DNA of 64,000 bases from Sorangium cellulosum So0157-2 (GTDB lineage Bacteria > Myxococcota_A > Polyangia > Polyangiales > Polyangiaceae), in NCBI RefSeq assembly GCF_000418325.1, contig NC_021658.1, positions 9,810,001 to 9,874,000 of the forward strand, in the 5' to 3' direction. The notes beneath the pieces are model-generated. The model saw only the letters and a list, made by a program, of their open reading frames with translations, was not told where the DNA came from and made no database searches. The translations under genes and the position numbers were made by a program. This document shows positions 9,729 through 19,342 of this stretch, one piece after another; within the stretch, counting starts at the first letter, position 1, and each line of letters begins with the position of its first letter.

Positions 9729-10346
9729 GTGGCCGCCCGTGCCGTCACCCTGAGCGCCGAGTCTGCCGGAGCGGAGGTTGCGCCCCCGGCAGAAGCGGCA
9801 GACTGCGCGGTCGCGCTCGAGTTCGACGCGATCTACGAGCGCTATTTCGATTTCGTCTGGCGCAACGTACGCCGGCTCGGCGTCCCGGACTGCCACGCCG
9901 ACGACGCGGTGCAGGAGGTGTTTCTCGTCGTCCACCGGAAGCTTCCGGCGTTCGAGCCCCGGCCCACGCTCCGCGCGTGGCTCTCGGGCATCGTCGCGCG
10001 CGTCGCGCGGGAGCACCGGAGGGCCTACGCGCGCAAGAGCCCGCTCGCGAGATCGCTGGCCCCGCCGCTCGACCCGGACGAGGTGGAGAGCGGCGCGGCC
10101 GGCGGCGACGAGGCGCTGGCGCAGGCGCAAGCGACGCGGCTCTTGCACGCGCTGCTCGAGGGGCTCGACGACCACAAGCGCGCCGTCTTCGTGCTCGCGG
10201 AGCTCGAGCAGATGACGGCGCCGGAGATCGCGGAGGCGACCGGGGCCAACCTGAACACCGTTTACGCGCGCCTCCGGGCGGCTCGCAAGGAGTTCGAGCA
10301 GGGCGTGGCGCGCCTGCGGGCGCGCGACGGGTGGAGGTCGCGATGA
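9729..10346 (+). CDS. ECF-family RNA polymerase sigma factor
   Basis: About 205 residues from a GTG start; the start is not certain because no strong ribosome-binding site is visible. Region 2 shows FDAIYERYFDFVWRNVRRLG followed by DAVQEVFLVVHRKL. Region 4 shows LDDHKRAVFVLAELEQMTAPEIAEATGANLNTVYARLRAARKEF, the sigma-70 helix-turn-helix (split here only by description: helix around EIAEATG, recognition around NLNTVYARL). It would redirect RNA polymerase to envelope or stress genes. The next gene, 49 bp downstream, encodes a membrane-anchored protein likely to act as its regulator, and the disrupted envelope gene lies just upstream. Confidence 0.9.
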   Translation: MAARAVTLSAESAGAEVAPPAEAADCAVALEFDAIYERYFDFVWRNVRRLGVPDCHADDAVQEVFLVVHRKLPAFEPRPTLRAWLSGIVARVAREHRRAYARKSPLARSLAPPLDPDEVESGAAGGDEALAQAQATRLLHALLEGLDDHKRAVFVLAELEQMTAPEIAEATGANLNTVYARLRAARKEFEQGVARLRARDGWRSR

Positions 10347-10395
10347 ACGCAGGGCCCCGGCGCGCGGCGCGGAGCACGCAGAATGGAAGGGAGGC

Positions 10396-11175
10396 ATGAG
10401 TCAGCTCGGGCCCCTGTCGCGATCGATCATCGAGGCCGCCCGCAACGGCGATCGGAGCACGGCGGCGGACCGCGCGCGCGTGCGCGCGAAGCTGCGGAAG
10501 AGCCTGGCTGTCGGAACGGCCCTCACGGCGGGCGGGGCCGCGAAGGCCGGCTTTGCGATGGTCTCGGCCAAGGCGGCGCTGCCGTGGGGGATCGTGGCGC
10601 TGCTCGCGCCCGCGGCGGTCGTGACCGCGCTGCATACGGCGCAGGGCGAGCCGAGGGCCGTTCCGCGCGCGAGCGCGGCGAGCGCGGCGGTCCTCGAGAG
10701 GGCGCGCGCGGCGGCCGCGGCGCAGCCGGCGGCGCGCGACGACCGCGCGCCCGCGGAGCGCCCGCGTGAGCCGGCGCCGCCGATCGCGCCCGCGGAAGGC
10801 AAGGAGCTCGACCCGCGCCAGGCGGCGAGGACGCGGGCCACGACGCCCAGGCGGGCGCCGCGGCCCGGCGCTTCCGGCGGACCGGAAGCGCCGCCCGGGG
10901 TGCCGGCGGAAGATCCGCTCATCGCCGAGACGCGGCGGCTGCGCGAGGTCCACGAGGCGCTCCGGCGCGGCGCCCCGGAGCGCGCGCTCTCGCTGCTCGA
11001 CGCCGCGGACGCGGGCGGGCAAGAGCTGCGGGAGGAGCGGGCCGCTGCCCGCGTCGTGGCGCTGTGCGCTCTCGGCAGGACGGCGGAAGGCCGCGCGGCG
11101 ATGCTCGAGCTCCTGCGGAAGAGCCCCGGCTCGCCGTATTCGGGCCGCGTGCGCGCTGCGTGCGAAGAGAAATGA
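10396..11175 (+). CDS. Membrane-anchored partner of the ECF sigma factor (putative anti-sigma)
   Basis: A 259-residue protein starting after GGGAGGC. Residues 1-45 are cytoplasmic and basic. One hydrophobic segment (ALPWGIVALLAPAAVVTAL) follows at about 58-78, then an Ala/Pro-rich region. The last 90 residues (LIAETRRLREVHEALRRG onwards) look like a single TPR-like helical repeat unit. Position and topology match the proteins that follow ECF sigma factors in myxobacteria. No ZAS zinc motif (HxxxCxxC) is present, so control of the sigma factor is inferred from context only. Confidence 0.6.
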   Translation: MSQLGPLSRSIIEAARNGDRSTAADRARVRAKLRKSLAVGTALTAGGAAKAGFAMVSAKAALPWGIVALLAPAAVVTALHTAQGEPRAVPRASAASAAVLERARAAAAAQPAARDDRAPAERPREPAPPIAPAEGKELDPRQAARTRATTPRRAPRPGASGGPEAPPGVPAEDPLIAETRRLREVHEALRRGAPERALSLLDAADAGGQELREERAAARVVALCALGRTAEGRAAMLELLRKSPGSPYSGRVRAACEEK

Positions 11176-11241
11176 CTCGAGCGGACGTTTCTCGCACGGA
11201 TTCCGCCGCTCGCGACCATGAGCCGGTGGAGAGGAGCGATC

Positions 11242-12135
11242 ATGAAAATCCAGATGCTCATCGGCGCAGCGGGCCTGACGATCGTGGCGGCGATGTTCTC
11301 GTGCACTCCCGAGATCATCGCGATCGGGCAGGACAAGCAGCAGGTCGCGTGCAGCACCGACGCCGAATGCGGCCCAGGGGAGACGTGCGGCGCGGGCATG
11401 TGCCAGGCGAGCTGCGTCGCGGACGCGGATTGCCCTTCGGGGCTCTCCTGCGTGAACGGCGCCTGCCTCGATGGCGCGCCGTCCGGCCTGTGCACCACAG
11501 ACGCGGATTGCCTCGCGGGGCTCTCCTGCGTGAACGGCGCCTGCCTCGATGGCGCGCCGTCCGGCCTGTGCGCCGTAGACGCGGATTGCGCTGTGGGGTT
11601 CTACTGCATGAGCGGCGCCTGCGTCCATGGCTCGGTGTTCTGCAAGTGCACAACGGACGCGGATTGCCCCGGTGACCAGTTCTGCATGAGGGGAGACACC
11701 TGCGGCTTTGGCGCGGGGCTCTGCGCGACCGACGCCGACTGCCCCGTGCATGGCCAGGCCTGCTCCGACGGCGTTTGCGAGGGGCCGGGCCAGGCCCACT
11801 GCGCGTCGGACGCGGAGTGCGGCGAAGACCACGTGTGCATGGGTGAAGTCTGCAAGTCCACGCTGCCGGCCAAGGGCACGGAGCACTGCATGCCTCTGGT
11901 CGACCCCGAATGCGTCGCAGACGCCGATTGCCCTGGGGCTCTCCTCTGCGCCAGAAACGGCACCTGCATCGCCGATGGGCCTGCGCCCTGCACGATCGAC
12001 GCCGACTGCCCCCTCCGTGGCCAGATCTGCTCCGGTGACACGTGCGAGGGGCCGTGGGGCCAGCTCTGCGCGTCGGACGCGGATTGCCCTGAGAACCACG
12101 TGTGTATCTCCGAGGAGTGCAAGTCCACGCGGTGA
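11242..12135 (+). CDS. Cys-rich repeat lipoprotein
   Basis: About 297 residues. The start at 11242 has GAGGAG eight bases upstream, and the lipobox-like MFSC follows. The mature protein is a chain of 7-8 units of the form C..DADC..G..C..G.C (for example CVADADCPSGLSCVNGACLD), each with four Cys likely to form disulfides. This EGF/Dickkopf-like pattern is common in surface lipoproteins of myxobacteria. Two adjacent units (11450-11570) are nearly identical at the DNA level, showing recent duplication. Function is unknown; adhesion or matrix binding is plausible. Confidence 0.75.
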   Translation: MKIQMLIGAAGLTIVAAMFSCTPEIIAIGQDKQQVACSTDAECGPGETCGAGMCQASCVADADCPSGLSCVNGACLDGAPSGLCTTDADCLAGLSCVNGACLDGAPSGLCAVDADCAVGFYCMSGACVHGSVFCKCTTDADCPGDQFCMRGDTCGFGAGLCATDADCPVHGQACSDGVCEGPGQAHCASDAECGEDHVCMGEVCKSTLPAKGTEHCMPLVDPECVADADCPGALLCARNGTCIADGPAPCTIDADCPLRGQICSGDTCEGPWGQLCASDADCPENHVCISEECKSTR

Positions 12136-12458
12136 TACCGCGCCGTGAGCCTCCTCCACCCCCGGACGGCGGGTCGTCACGGGCCCGCTCGCCTCTTCCT
12201 CGCGACCGCCCGCGGCGCCCTCCAGGTGATGGCGCGAGCCGCCACCCCTGAAGACTGCAGCCTCTAGCCGGGCGCCTTCGAGCCCGCGCAACGGTCGTTT
12301 TGGCGGCCGGATCGCCCCCGATCGGCCGCGCGCGCCGGTGGCATCGAGGTTGCCATTGCTCCGGACAAGCAGGCACGCCTCCCTGGCGCCGCCGGATCCG
12401 GCGATGGCCGGGAGGGCTCCACGTCGACCTGCGGAACACGAACCGAGGGTGAATCGAC
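12136..12458. other. Intergenic region, no gene seen
   Basis: A 323-bp gap between the Cys-rich lipoprotein and the protease. An imperfect GC-rich inverted repeat (GGCGGCCGGATCG ... CGATCGGCCGCG, about 12312-12337) could act as a terminator. No T-tract follows it. Overlapping open frames look like shadows. Confidence 0.35.
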
Positions 12459-14240
12459 ATGCGAATTTCCGCGAGGGTCTCGAGCGCGTTGACGGCGGCA
12501 TCGGCGATGATGATGGGCTGCGTGGCGGCGCCCGATCTCGACGAGCAGCTCGTGGGGGAGGTCGCACAGCCCTCCATCTGCGGCACGACGGCCGATTTCC
12601 AGCACGTCGAGCAGTACGACGGCACGCTCGGCGTGACGGCGGGGTTCGTCGGAGCGCGCGAGTCCCCGGTCGGGCAGATCCAGTGGAAGAGCGATCTCGC
12701 GTCCCGCTACGCGAACCCGGGCAACGTGAGCGGCACCCGCACCTGCTCCGGCACGCTGATCGCGCACAACCTCTTCTTGACCGCCGGCCATTGCTTCGAC
12801 CCCGACGGCAACGGCTGGACCTGGCCCCGGACCGCCTCGAGCACGCCGATCTCGGCGAGCCAGGGGGCCGTCGAGATGCGCGTCAACTTCGATTACCAGG
12901 AGGACCCGAGCGGCAACCTCAGGACCGCGGAGTCGTTCGACATCGTGTCCTTGCGCGAGCACCGGCTAGGCGGCCTCGATTACGCCGTCGTGCAGCTCGC
13001 GCGGAGCGCCGCGGCGAGCTACGGCTTCACGGTGGTCTCCACGACGGACGCCGCCGTCAACGACATGCTCGCCGTCATCGGCCACCCGAGCGGCGAGCCC
13101 AAGCAGGTCGACGCGGGCCCCGCCACCAGCTTCAGCGGCGACTATATCCAGTATGGCTCGCTCGACACGCTCGGCGGCAACTCCGGCTCGGGCGTGCTCC
13201 ACGCCGCGTCCGGCAAGATCGTCGGCGTCCACACGAACGGCGGGTGCACCTCGATCGGCGGCGCGAACTCCGGCGTCAGGATCACGTCGATCCTCGAGGA
13301 GTCCCCGATCCTGCGCGACGTGACGCAGCGGCTCGTCGTGTTCGCGAAGGGCTCGGACAACGCCATCTGGCACAAGTTCTACGACGGCGGCTGGTCGAGC
13401 TGGACCTCGCTCGGCGGGAGCCTCACCTCGTCGCCCTCCGCCACGCTCACGCGGGAGGGCCGGCTGACGGTGTTCGCGAAGGGCTCGGACAACGCCATCT
13501 GGCACAAGTACTATGACGGCGGCTGGTCGGGCTGGACCTCGCTCGGCGGCCCGCTCGCGTCGGCCCCCGCCGCGACCGTGACGCGCGAAGGGCGGCTGAC
13601 GGTGTTCGCGCGCGGCACCGACAACGCCATCTGGCACAAGTACTATGACGGCGGCTGGTCGGGCTGGACCTCGCTCGGCGGCCCGCTCGCGTCGGCCCCC
13701 GCCGCGACCGTGACGCGCGAAGGGCGGCTGACGGTGTTCGCGCGCGGCACCGACAACGCCATCTGGCACAAGTACTATGACGGCGGCTGGTCCAGCTGGA
13801 TCTCGCTCGGCGGCGCGACGACGCACGATCCGGCGGCGGTCGTCACGGCCGAGGGGCGCCTGGTCGTCTTCGCGAGGAGCTCGAGCGGCGAGCTCGTCCA
13901 CCGGTACTACGACGGCGGCTGGTCCAGCTGGATCTCGCTCGGCGGCGCCATCGCCTCGGGCCCGTCGGCGGTCGTCACGGCCGAGGGGCGGCTGACGGTG
14001 TTCGCGCGCGGCGCCGACAACGCCATCTGGCACAAGTACTATGACGGCGGCTGGTCCGGCTGGATCTCGCTCGGCGGCGCCATGGTGGATCAGCCCGGCT
14101 CCGCGGTGACGCCCGAGGGGCGCCTGGTCGTGTTCGCGCGCGGCACCGACAACGCCATCTGGCACAAGTACTATGACGGCGGCTGGTCGAGCTGGATCTC
14201 GCTCGGCGGCGCGCTGACCTCGAGCCCGGCCGGGATCTGA
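12459..14240 (+). CDS. Secreted trypsin-like serine protease with seven-repeat lectin-like propeller
   Basis: A 593-residue exported protein (signal peptide with MMMGC, possibly a lipobox). The chymotrypsin-fold protease domain (about residues 60-285) shows the triad: His in FLTAGHCFD, Asp in LGGLDYAVVQL and Ser in LGGNSGSGVLH. The C-terminal half is seven tandem 44-residue units with consensus VFARGTDNAIWHKYYDGGWS followed by WISLGG. They match DUF346/PLL-type repeats that form seven-bladed fucose-binding propellers. Seven units is exactly one closed propeller. The protease is thus probably tethered to glycans on prey or matrix. DNA identity between units 2 and 3 is very high, showing recent expansion. 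Confidence 0.88.
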   Translation: MRISARVSSALTAASAMMMGCVAAPDLDEQLVGEVAQPSICGTTADFQHVEQYDGTLGVTAGFVGARESPVGQIQWKSDLASRYANPGNVSGTRTCSGTLIAHNLFLTAGHCFDPDGNGWTWPRTASSTPISASQGAVEMRVNFDYQEDPSGNLRTAESFDIVSLREHRLGGLDYAVVQLARSAAASYGFTVVSTTDAAVNDMLAVIGHPSGEPKQVDAGPATSFSGDYIQYGSLDTLGGNSGSGVLHAASGKIVGVHTNGGCTSIGGANSGVRITSILEESPILRDVTQRLVVFAKGSDNAIWHKFYDGGWSSWTSLGGSLTSSPSATLTREGRLTVFAKGSDNAIWHKYYDGGWSGWTSLGGPLASAPAATVTREGRLTVFARGTDNAIWHKYYDGGWSGWTSLGGPLASAPAATVTREGRLTVFARGTDNAIWHKYYDGGWSSWISLGGATTHDPAAVVTAEGRLVVFARSSSGELVHRYYDGGWSSWISLGGAIASGPSAVVTAEGRLTVFARGADNAIWHKYYDGGWSGWISLGGAMVDQPGSAVTPEGRLVVFARGTDNAIWHKYYDGGWSSWISLGGALTSSPAGI

Positions 14241-14294
14241 TCGGCGAGCGGCGCGGCCCGTCGCGCGACGGCGCCCCCCGTCGCGCGACGCGCC

Positions 14295-15806
14295 TCATGG
14301 GTTGAGCGCCACGACGGAGATATCCAGGGCCCCTGCGAAGGGGAGCGGACCGTCGCCGAAGTCGAGCGCCGTGGTAGTGCTGCCGGTCGCGGCGATCGTG
14401 CCGAGCGGGGAGACGCTGACGCGGCTCAGGGGCACCCAGAACGGTAGCGTCCAGAGCTTCGTCCCGTTCGGGTCCAAGTTGACGATGTGGCCGTCATCGA
14501 CGAGGATGTTGCCGTCGCGATCGCCGACCATGAAGAAGATTCTGTGGGACGGGCGGCTGAAGACATGCTCGCCGCTCGGGTCCAGCTTGACGAGGACGTC
14601 CCCGGCGGGAAGCACGCCGCCGCCGAAATCGACGTTTCCGAGTGAGTGGCCGGCCACGAAGATCTCGTCCGCGGTGTTGACCGCCACCACGTGGGCCATC
14701 GCTCCATAGGTGGCGGCGCCCGGCGACGGCTCGCCGTCGCTGAAAGACCGCCGCCAGAGGAGCCCGCCCGCCGGCGTGAGCTTGCCGACGCCGAACCTCT
14801 GCTGGCAGGGGCAGACCCCGGGACCGGACTCGGTACCCGAGGCGAAGACCACGTTGCCCGCGCTGTCGAGCGCGAGGCTCGTGGTGAATGGCCAACCCCC
14901 TCCATTGACGATCCAGGTCCCCCAGAGCTGTCCACCCGTGGCGCCGTCCTTCCTCGCGAGGTAGGCGCCGTACTGGAAAGAGCTGGTGACCGTGTACACG
15001 TGGCCGGTCGCGTCGACGGCCAGCGAGGTCACACGGAAATCGAAAGAATCCCAGCTCCAGACGTGGTTGCCATCGCGGTCGAGCTTCACCAGGAAACCGT
15101 ACTCGCCGGGGTCGTCGCCCGGGAGCGGTCCTCCACCGAAGTCCACGTTATCGGACTCGCCGGGGGTGACGATGTTTGCGTTGTAGACACCGGCGAGGAA
15201 GATGTTGCCGTTTCCGTCGGTGGCCAAGCGGGTCCCTCGCTCGTCATGATCGTTCCCGAAGCGCTTGCTCCAGAGCAGCTCGCCCGACGGACCGAGCTTG
15301 AGGAGGAAGATGTCGTCTTGACCGCCGCTGGTCAGAGGGCCGGCACCGAAGTCGACCGTGCCCTCGAAGCTCCCCGTGACATAGAAGTTGCCCTCGGCGT
15401 CGCTCGCGATGACATGGCCTTGATCGACCCCGGGGCCGCCGTAGACCCGCGCCCACGCCAGCGTGGGGGCGGTGCTGCTGCCGCCGGCGCCGCCCTCGCC
15501 GCCGGCACCGCCGCTGCCGCCCTCACCGCCGGCGCCGCTGCCCTCGCCTCCGGCGCCGCCGCTGCCGCCCTCGCCTCCGGCGCCGCTGCCGCCCTCGCCT
15601 CCGGCGCCGCCGCCCTCACCGCCGGCGCCGCCGCCCTCACCGCCGGCGCCACCGCCACCGCCGGACGGCTCGCATGCGACGGCGGAGACGAGGACCGCGA
15701 TCGACAGCGCGATCGAGGCGCACCTGTGCGCCCACGGAGGAGAACCGATGCCGCTCGAGTGGTTGGTCGTGGCGACTCTGGTGCTCGGTGCTCGCACGAG
15801 ATTCAT
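14295..15806 (-). CDS. SBBP-repeat beta-propeller lipoprotein with Gly/Glu-rich linker
   Basis: About 503 residues. The signal region ends in VSAVAC (lipobox). A low-complexity spacer of repeated AGGEGG/GGAGGEG units follows (15480-15660), then a propeller-like domain with repeats of the form D.EGN.YVTGSF.G..DFG.G.L and ILVKLDPSGE. These are SBBP-type units common in myxobacterial surface proteins. The start at 15806 has a weak ribosome-binding site. No enzyme motif is visible. It faces away from the integrase gene upstream and converges on the protease gene. Confidence 0.75.
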   Translation of the reverse strand: MNLVRAPSTRVATTNHSSGIGSPPWAHRCASIALSIAVLVSAVACEPSGGGGGAGGEGGGAGGEGGGAGGEGGSGAGGEGGSGGAGGEGSGAGGEGGSGGAGGEGGAGGSSTAPTLAWARVYGGPGVDQGHVIASDAEGNFYVTGSFEGTVDFGAGPLTSGGQDDIFLLKLGPSGELLWSKRFGNDHDERGTRLATDGNGNIFLAGVYNANIVTPGESDNVDFGGGPLPGDDPGEYGFLVKLDRDGNHVWSWDSFDFRVTSLAVDATGHVYTVTSSFQYGAYLARKDGATGGQLWGTWIVNGGGWPFTTSLALDSAGNVVFASGTESGPGVCPCQQRFGVGKLTPAGGLLWRRSFSDGEPSPGAATYGAMAHVVAVNTADEIFVAGHSLGNVDFGGGVLPAGDVLVKLDPSGEHVFSRPSHRIFFMVGDRDGNILVDDGHIVNLDPNGTKLWTLPFWVPLSRVSVSPLGTIAATGSTTTALDFGDGPLPFAGALDISVVALNP

Positions 15807-16034
15807 CCGGGCGCGTCAGGCCTGGCTCTTGATCTCGCACCGGTCGCCAGCTCCGCCATGGCGCCGCCACCCCCTGAGCAGCCCGTCTCCTCGGGTTCTC
15901 CCGTCGTTTCGCGCCGGCATGGGGCGTGCTCGAGGCCGACCGTCATGCCGACGCTCGAGCACAACGCCCTCGTCGAGATGTTCCGCGATGACATCTCCGG
16001 CGCCGAGGCGTCAGCGGCAGAAATATCTATTATT

Positions 16035-17711
16035 TCAATTGGTTCCGACTGCCGCGTGGCCGAGTCCTCTTCCGGCGTGGCCCAACGCGGGCCCAACGAA
16101 CCGCCTGTGAAGGCGCCAGCGTCCGCCGTGGCGGGGGGCGGGGACGTCGTCCGGGGGCGCCGTCTGACCGGGCGGCGCGCCGGAGGCGGAAGCTTCGGCG
16201 CTCGCCGAGCCCATGCCTGCTCCAGCGGACGCGGGTTGGCCTCCTCCTACCGAGCCGCCCTTTCCTCTCAGCTCGGGGATCGCCTCGTCCAGGGGGGCAA
16301 AGTCGCCCAGCCCAAGCTCGGCGATCTTGCGCGCGGCGCGCTTGTAGTGGTGGATCTGGCCGCTCGACTTGTGTCCGGTTCGGTCGGAGATCCACGTCTC
16401 CGTGCGACCATTCGCGAGCTTGATGGTAATGAAGGTCGCTCGAGTGTCGTGCAATCGGATGTTCAGCCTCGACTCCGTGGTCTCGAACAGGTCGGGTCGA
16501 TCGACTCCCGCGCGTTGGAGGTGTTCTCTGAAGGGTTCCGCCCCGTGACAACCCGGCAAGGGGTCACACTTTGGCCCGACGAAGACACGCCGATTGTCCG
16601 GCCAGAGCTCGCGATAAGCACGAAGCGCGCGCACCACATCAGGCGATAGTGCCCAGGCACGGGGGTCATCGGTCTTGTTCTCATCGAGAACAACGGCTCC
16701 CCGGTCAAGGTCGACATCCGACCATTCGAGAGTTCCGGCCTCGTCGGCTCGCATTCCCTCGCGCGTGAGGAAGCCGTAGTAGATCCGGAAGCACAGCGGG
16801 ACCAACTGACTCCTCATGAGGCGTTGATCCTCGTCGGGGTACAAGTAACCCTTTGCCTTGTTATTCTCTATCTTCGGAATCCACCCGCGTGGCAGCGGGT
16901 TGTGCGCGATGATGCGCGCAAGGTAGGCAGCCAGTGCCAGTAGCCGATGGATGACAATCGCAATATTTCGGCGCGATCCGGGCTCCAGGTGCACCGGCAG
17001 CCGTGACATCGCGTGGTCAGCATGGTCGAGTGTGAAGCGCACGAGGGGAACAGGGCCTAGCACGTCGAGCACGTGGCCCAGCCTCTGCTCATATTTATCG
17101 GCTGTCCGAATCGCCTTCACATGATCCGGATACTGCTCGGCAAGCTTTCCAGAAAGAACCCGCTCAGCGAACTCGGCGAACGTGGTTTCCCCGGAGGCAC
17201 GGGCGCGCGCTTCGCCCCTGCACAGGTGGTTGATCGCGAGCCGGACGTCACGGAGCGCGCTGCCCTCGCGCGCGGCAGCCTGCTCCAGCAGCGGCAGGCC
17301 GAGCACGATCTGCCCGGCAGCGAGCAGGTGCCTGCTGAGATCGGCCAACACTTCCAGCCGCGCGTTGGCGTCGTGCTCGGTCCGACACGTCGGCAGGCTG
17401 AACGTGCGTCGCCCCGCCTCGCCGAGGCTCAGACGCGCGGTCCACGTGCTCCTGCGCAGCCGGACTGACCCGGAGCCGTTGGCGCGCTTGTCGCCTGCCG
17501 CTGATGGCGCGGTGCCCTGCGGGCGCTCTGCAGAGCTCGACGCTCCCGGTAAGCTCGCACCGGGCGCGGCTCCCGCCTCCGGCGGCGAGGCGCGCCCACC
17601 AGGGCGGCTCGCACGTGCGCGGCGCTCGGTTGATCCGGCTGAAGGAACGGACGAGGTAGCGACTGCCGGCGAGCGCTTGGCGCGCGCCCGCAGCTGCGGT
17701 ACGTCGGTCAT
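16035..17711 (-). CDS. Tyrosine site-specific recombinase (phage-type integrase)
   Basis: About 558 residues; ATG at 17711 has CGGAGA upstream. An Arg/Ala/Pro-rich N-terminus precedes an arm/core-binding domain (TTFAEFAERVLSGKLAEQYP). The catalytic domain (about residues 255-440) shows the first Arg in REGMRADEAGTLEWSDVDL, the HxxR box LHDTRATFITIK, then GHKSSGQIHHYKRA with the late His and the probable Tyr nucleophile. The last 90 residues are a low-complexity tail. A small excisionase-like gene lies 72 bp upstream. The pair marks the start of a mobile-DNA zone (16-28.5 kb). An AT-rich stretch at its 3' end (16020-16040) could be an attachment region, but no tRNA gene was found. Confidence 0.85.
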   Translation of the reverse strand: MTDVPQLRARAKRSPAVATSSVPSAGSTERRARASRPGGRASPPEAGAAPGASLPGASSSAERPQGTAPSAAGDKRANGSGSVRLRRSTWTARLSLGEAGRRTFSLPTCRTEHDANARLEVLADLSRHLLAAGQIVLGLPLLEQAAAREGSALRDVRLAINHLCRGEARARASGETTFAEFAERVLSGKLAEQYPDHVKAIRTADKYEQRLGHVLDVLGPVPLVRFTLDHADHAMSRLPVHLEPGSRRNIAIVIHRLLALAAYLARIIAHNPLPRGWIPKIENNKAKGYLYPDEDQRLMRSQLVPLCFRIYYGFLTREGMRADEAGTLEWSDVDLDRGAVVLDENKTDDPRAWALSPDVVRALRAYRELWPDNRRVFVGPKCDPLPGCHGAEPFREHLQRAGVDRPDLFETTESRLNIRLHDTRATFITIKLANGRTETWISDRTGHKSSGQIHHYKRAARKIAELGLGDFAPLDEAIPELRGKGGSVGGGQPASAGAGMGSASAEASASGAPPGQTAPPDDVPAPRHGGRWRLHRRFVGPALGHAGRGLGHAAVGTN

Positions 17712-17782
17712 GGGTCGGTCTCCGGGAACGCGGGGGTCGATCAAGGGCCCGTCCGGCGTTGGTAGCGCCGAGCGGGCCCGCT

Positions 17783-18310
17783 CTACTTCAGCGCCAGCCT
17801 AGCACGCCTCGCATCGGCGTGACGGGCGCTCGCTCGGCCGGTGGGCCGCTGCGGAACAGGTTCGAGCCCGGCAGAGGCAAGCACGGCGGCAACCCGCGTG
17901 TTCTCATCCGCCTCGGCGGTGCGACGCGACGCCGGCTCACTGGCCAGCGCCCGCAGGTACGCAACGAACGACTCGCGCTGGACCACGCGCAACTTGCCGA
18001 GTTTGGTGATCAGCAGGGGAAAGCCCGGCGCGCGGATCGTGTCGAGGAAGACGCGCGCCGGGATACCGGTGACCGACTCGACGTTCTTCTGCGAGAGCAT
18101 CTCCGGCTGCGGCGCCGTGATCGTCAGCCCATCCAGCGGGATCGCGAGCGTTGCGGTTGCCGTCGCCGTCGCTGGCTGGCCGATCACCTTCGGGCTGGAC
18201 CATCCGCCGGCGGGCGTCTCCAGGCTCTCTCTGTCGATGGCGAGCGTGCCGTTACCAGCCTGACGAAGAGCAAGCGGTGCCGATACACGCGCGAGAGCCG
18301 CTCGTGTCAT
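17783..18310 (-). CDS. Putative excisionase-like DNA-binding protein
   Basis: About 175 residues from ATG at 18310, preceded by TGGAGGTATAGT. The central part contains ESVTGIPARVFLDTIRA then GKLRVVQRESFVAYL, which resembles a winged/MerR-type helix-turn-helix of the kind used by excisionases to read a fixed site. It is directly upstream of the integrase on the same strand. The N-terminal half is Ala/Thr-rich and uninformative. The directionality-factor role is inferred from position and this motif. Confidence 0.5.
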   Translation of the reverse strand: MTRAALARVSAPLALRQAGNGTLAIDRESLETPAGGWSSPKVIGQPATATATATLAIPLDGLTITAPQPEMLSQKNVESVTGIPARVFLDTIRAPGFPLLITKLGKLRVVQRESFVAYLRALASEPASRRTAEADENTRVAAVLASAGLEPVPQRPTGRASARHADARRARLALK

Positions 18311-18832
18311 ACTATACCTCCATTCGTGTTGGGTTCGTGCGCGACCGTGACCGCCGCTTCTGAAAGGAGCACGAAACGGTAATTCCGTGTCGCCGGTGAT
18401 TCGACATGAATTGCCCGGAGACCTGCCTGGGGAAAACACCCTGTTGCATCGCGGGGTTGGGTGTTCTGGAAAGCCCTGCCGAGGGGCAGAAAATGGGGGC
18501 TTGCGAAGGACTCGATTTGGTAATTCGCGCGCTCCGGCGACGCCGCGCGTGGAGGCGACGTAGAGCCACCCATCGGGCCTTGTCCACCCCGGGCGGGCGC
18601 GACGCCGTCGCAGAGATCGAGGCGGACGTCGGCGAACGTTGCGCCGTCGGCCTCGTCCATCGGGCCGAGCGCGGCGCCGTACCGGCGCCGTGGCAGCACT
18701 CCTTGACGCACCTGGAGCTGCACGACGTCGCGCGTGCGCCAGCGTCGCCTGCTCCCTGAATTAGGATCGGCGAGCGGGCGCGATCGGCACGCACGGGAGA
18801 GGTACGCGGCGAAAGTCCAACGCGACGCCGCT
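18311..18832. other. Gene-free stretch with one arm of a distant inverted repeat
   Basis: No convincing gene. At 18461-18540 there is a sequence (core TCGATTTGGTAATT-CGCGCG) whose degenerate reverse complement recurs at 19861-19945. Open frames here have no start signals and no recognisable content. Confidence 0.45.
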
Positions 18833-19342
18833 TCATGTGCTCGACTGGCGCGCTTCCCGGCGGGTAGCTCTGCACCGCAGACTAGCATGCCGATCGCTCG
18901 GACGTGGGCTTGAGACCGCGGGCGTCCCGCGCTCTGCCGCCTCCCACGCTGCTCGCAGGCTGCTTGCAAGTCTTCCTCCCCCCTCCATCGGCGGTCCCAT
19001 TCGCTTCAGCGCCTCCAGGCGCGCAGCCTCCAGCCTCGACCGGCGTGGCGCCGTCGCCCGGCGCTTCTCCACGAGCTCACCGAGCACCTGCGCCGCGCGC
19101 TCCCACTGCTCCGCCGCCCCCGGCGCGTGCGCGATCCTTCGCACGGCGTTCCAGGGCGCTTCAAGCTGATCACACAGGTTGCCGATCTCGGCGTGCAGCC
19201 GTGCGATCGCGCGCAGGTGGCACCGGGTCTGCTTGTTCATCTGGAAACACTCTTCCAGGACGTGGCTCGGCGCGCGGACAACTCCGCACGCGAGCTCGTA
19301 CCAGCGCCGCGAGCTCATGCGTCTACAAAAGCACCGAACCAC
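18833..19342 (-). CDS. Unknown small protein of the mobile zone
   Basis: An open frame of up to 169 residues with a plausible globular centre (SSRRWYELACGVVRAPSHVL, then LRAIARLHAEIGNLCDQLE). The start is uncertain: GTG at 19342, ATG at 19318 or ATG at 19240, where GGAAGAG lies about 10 bases upstream. The C-terminal third is Arg/Ala/Ser-rich and may be read-through. No family recognised. It lies between the two arms of the 18461/19861 inverted repeat, so it may be cargo of a small element. It could also be spurious. Confidence 0.38.
   Translation of the reverse strand: MVRCFCRRMSSRRWYELACGVVRAPSHVLEECFQMNKQTRCHLRAIARLHAEIGNLCDQLEAPWNAVRRIAHAPGAAEQWERAAQVLGELVEKRRATAPRRSRLEAARLEALKRMGPPMEGGGRLASSLRAAWEAAERGTPAVSSPRPSDRHASLRCRATRREARQSST

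Noticed and set aside
16020..16060. Integrase attachment site
   Set aside because: The AT-rich patch is suggestive, but no direct repeat of it was found elsewhere in the window and no tRNA gene adjoins.
17855..17880. GGTTCGAGCCCGG resembling a tRNA T-arm
   Set aside because: No acceptor stem, D-arm or anticodon arm can be folded around it, and it lies inside the excisionase-like gene.
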